A stretch of 6,676 nucleotides of DNA from Thermoplasmata archaeon (GTDB lineage: Archaea > Thermoplasmatota > Thermoplasmata > RBG-16-68-12 > JAGMCJ01), in contig JAGMCJ010000169.1 in NCBI GenBank assembly GCA_023129265.1, positions 1 to 6,676 on the forward strand, in the 5' to 3' direction. Position numbers and translations under genes: made by a program. Shown here piece after piece: positions 6,202 to 6,676 of the stretch. Each line of letters begins with the position of its first letter. Positions within the stretch are counted from its first letter, which is position 1. The notes under the pieces were generated by a model. The model ran no database searches and was not told where the DNA came from. It worked only from the letters and a program-made list of their open reading frames with translations.

Positions 6202-6676
6202 ATGGAACCAGCCTTGCTTGTGCTATGCGTTGTCCTCCTCTCATTGGTTGGCACTGCGCTCGGAGTAATCACAGGTTTGACGCCTGGGGTCCACGTGAAT
6301 CTTGTTGCGGCCTCATTCGTGGCTCTCCACGCTCAGATGATCGCGCTCGTTTCCCTTCTCGTTGGCTGGGCCGAGCCGACACACGTCGACACTCTCATCC
6401 TGATATGCTGCATCATCGTCGCCAACGCGGTCTCGCATACTTTCCTCGACTACATACCATCGGTATTCCTTGGTGCACCTGACGCGGACACCGCACTTTC
6501 TGTCCTGCCAGGCCACAGGATGTTACTGAAGGGAAGAGGATACGAGGCGGTCCTTCTGTCCGCATTCGGGAGCTTGGTTGCGTTGTTCTTCTTCCTGTGC
6601 CTTGTGTTTCCCGCCAGGTTCCTGATGGGAAGTCCGCTTCATGCATACGAGAAGCTCTCGTGGTCGATACCGCTCA
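6202..6676 (+). CDS. Archaeal TctA-family (COG1784-like) membrane protein, 3' end missing
   Basis: The frame starts at the ATG at 6202 and stays open to the window edge, giving the first 158 codons of what is normally a protein of about 400 residues. Residues 4-24 are a membrane segment running into GLTPGVHVN (25-33), the signature of the archaeal branch of the TctA transporter family. Further hydrophobic segments lie at about 34-56, 64-78 and 118-136. The conserved SHTFLDYIPSVFLGAPD (78-94) and LSVLPGHRMLLKGRGYEAV (99-117) also match what I know of this family. Bacterial TctA is the large permease subunit of tripartite tricarboxylate transporters; the archaeal relatives usually lack the small subunit and binding protein, and their substrate is not established. 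An upstream in-frame GTG at 6157 would add 15 non-hydrophobic residues and is less likely. It is transcribed divergently from the RecJ-like gene across a 151-bp spacer. Confidence 0.85.
   Translation, partial: MEPALLVLCVVLLSLVGTALGVITGLTPGVHVNLVAASFVALHAQMIALVSLLVGWAEPTHVDTLILICCIIVANAVSHTFLDYIPSVFLGAPDADTALSVLPGHRMLLKGRGYEAVLLSAFGSLVALFFFLCLVFPARFLMGSPLHAYEKLSWSIPL

Overview
The window looks like chromosomal DNA from an archaeon, most likely of the Thermoplasmatota/Euryarchaeota side. The reasons are an archaeal-type RecJ (DHH) phosphoesterase of 471 aa, an archaeal TctA-like membrane protein with the GLTPGVHVN signature, CARDB-type surface proteins very rich in N-glycosylation sequons, and TATA-like boxes about 26-28 bp before the inferred transcript starts. 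Taxonomy below domain level is inference. Composition and gene density look ordinary, and I see no rRNA, tRNA, CRISPR array, insertion sequence or phage gene.

Layout. (1) Positions 1-3171, + strand: the 3' part (1056 residues) of a very large secreted, membrane-anchored protein. It has seven tandem CARDB-like beta-sandwich repeats followed by a C-terminal module with three membrane segments. (2) 3172-3275: a short spacer with a TATA-like box and a Shine-Dalgarno-like GGTGG. (3) 3276-4448, + strand: a secreted thioredoxin-fold protein with a CGGC active-site motif, an Omp28-like beta region, a Big/Ig-like domain, one C-terminal membrane anchor and a charged cytoplasmic tail. (4) 4449-4634: a spacer between convergent genes holding two perfect 13-bp palindromes whose centres are 32 bp apart. 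(5) 4635-6050, - strand: archaeal RecJ-like DHH/DHHA1 phosphoesterase, probably read from a leaderless transcript. (6) 6051-6201: a divergent promoter region. (7) 6202-6676, + strand: the 5' part (158 codons) of a TctA-family (COG1784-type) membrane protein cut by the window edge.

How the genes relate. The first two genes share a direction and both encode proteins built to sit outside the membrane with a C-terminal anchor, so they form a cell-surface pair. The thioredoxin-like protein could act on the few cysteines of surface proteins, including those in the CARDB array, but that link is inference. The RecJ-like and TctA-like genes are divergent and show no obvious functional link. I found no convincing new multi-gene system here. 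The points most worth a second look are the CARDB protein's unusual three-segment C-terminus, the CGGC surface thioredoxin, and start-site choices that automatic annotation could get wrong.
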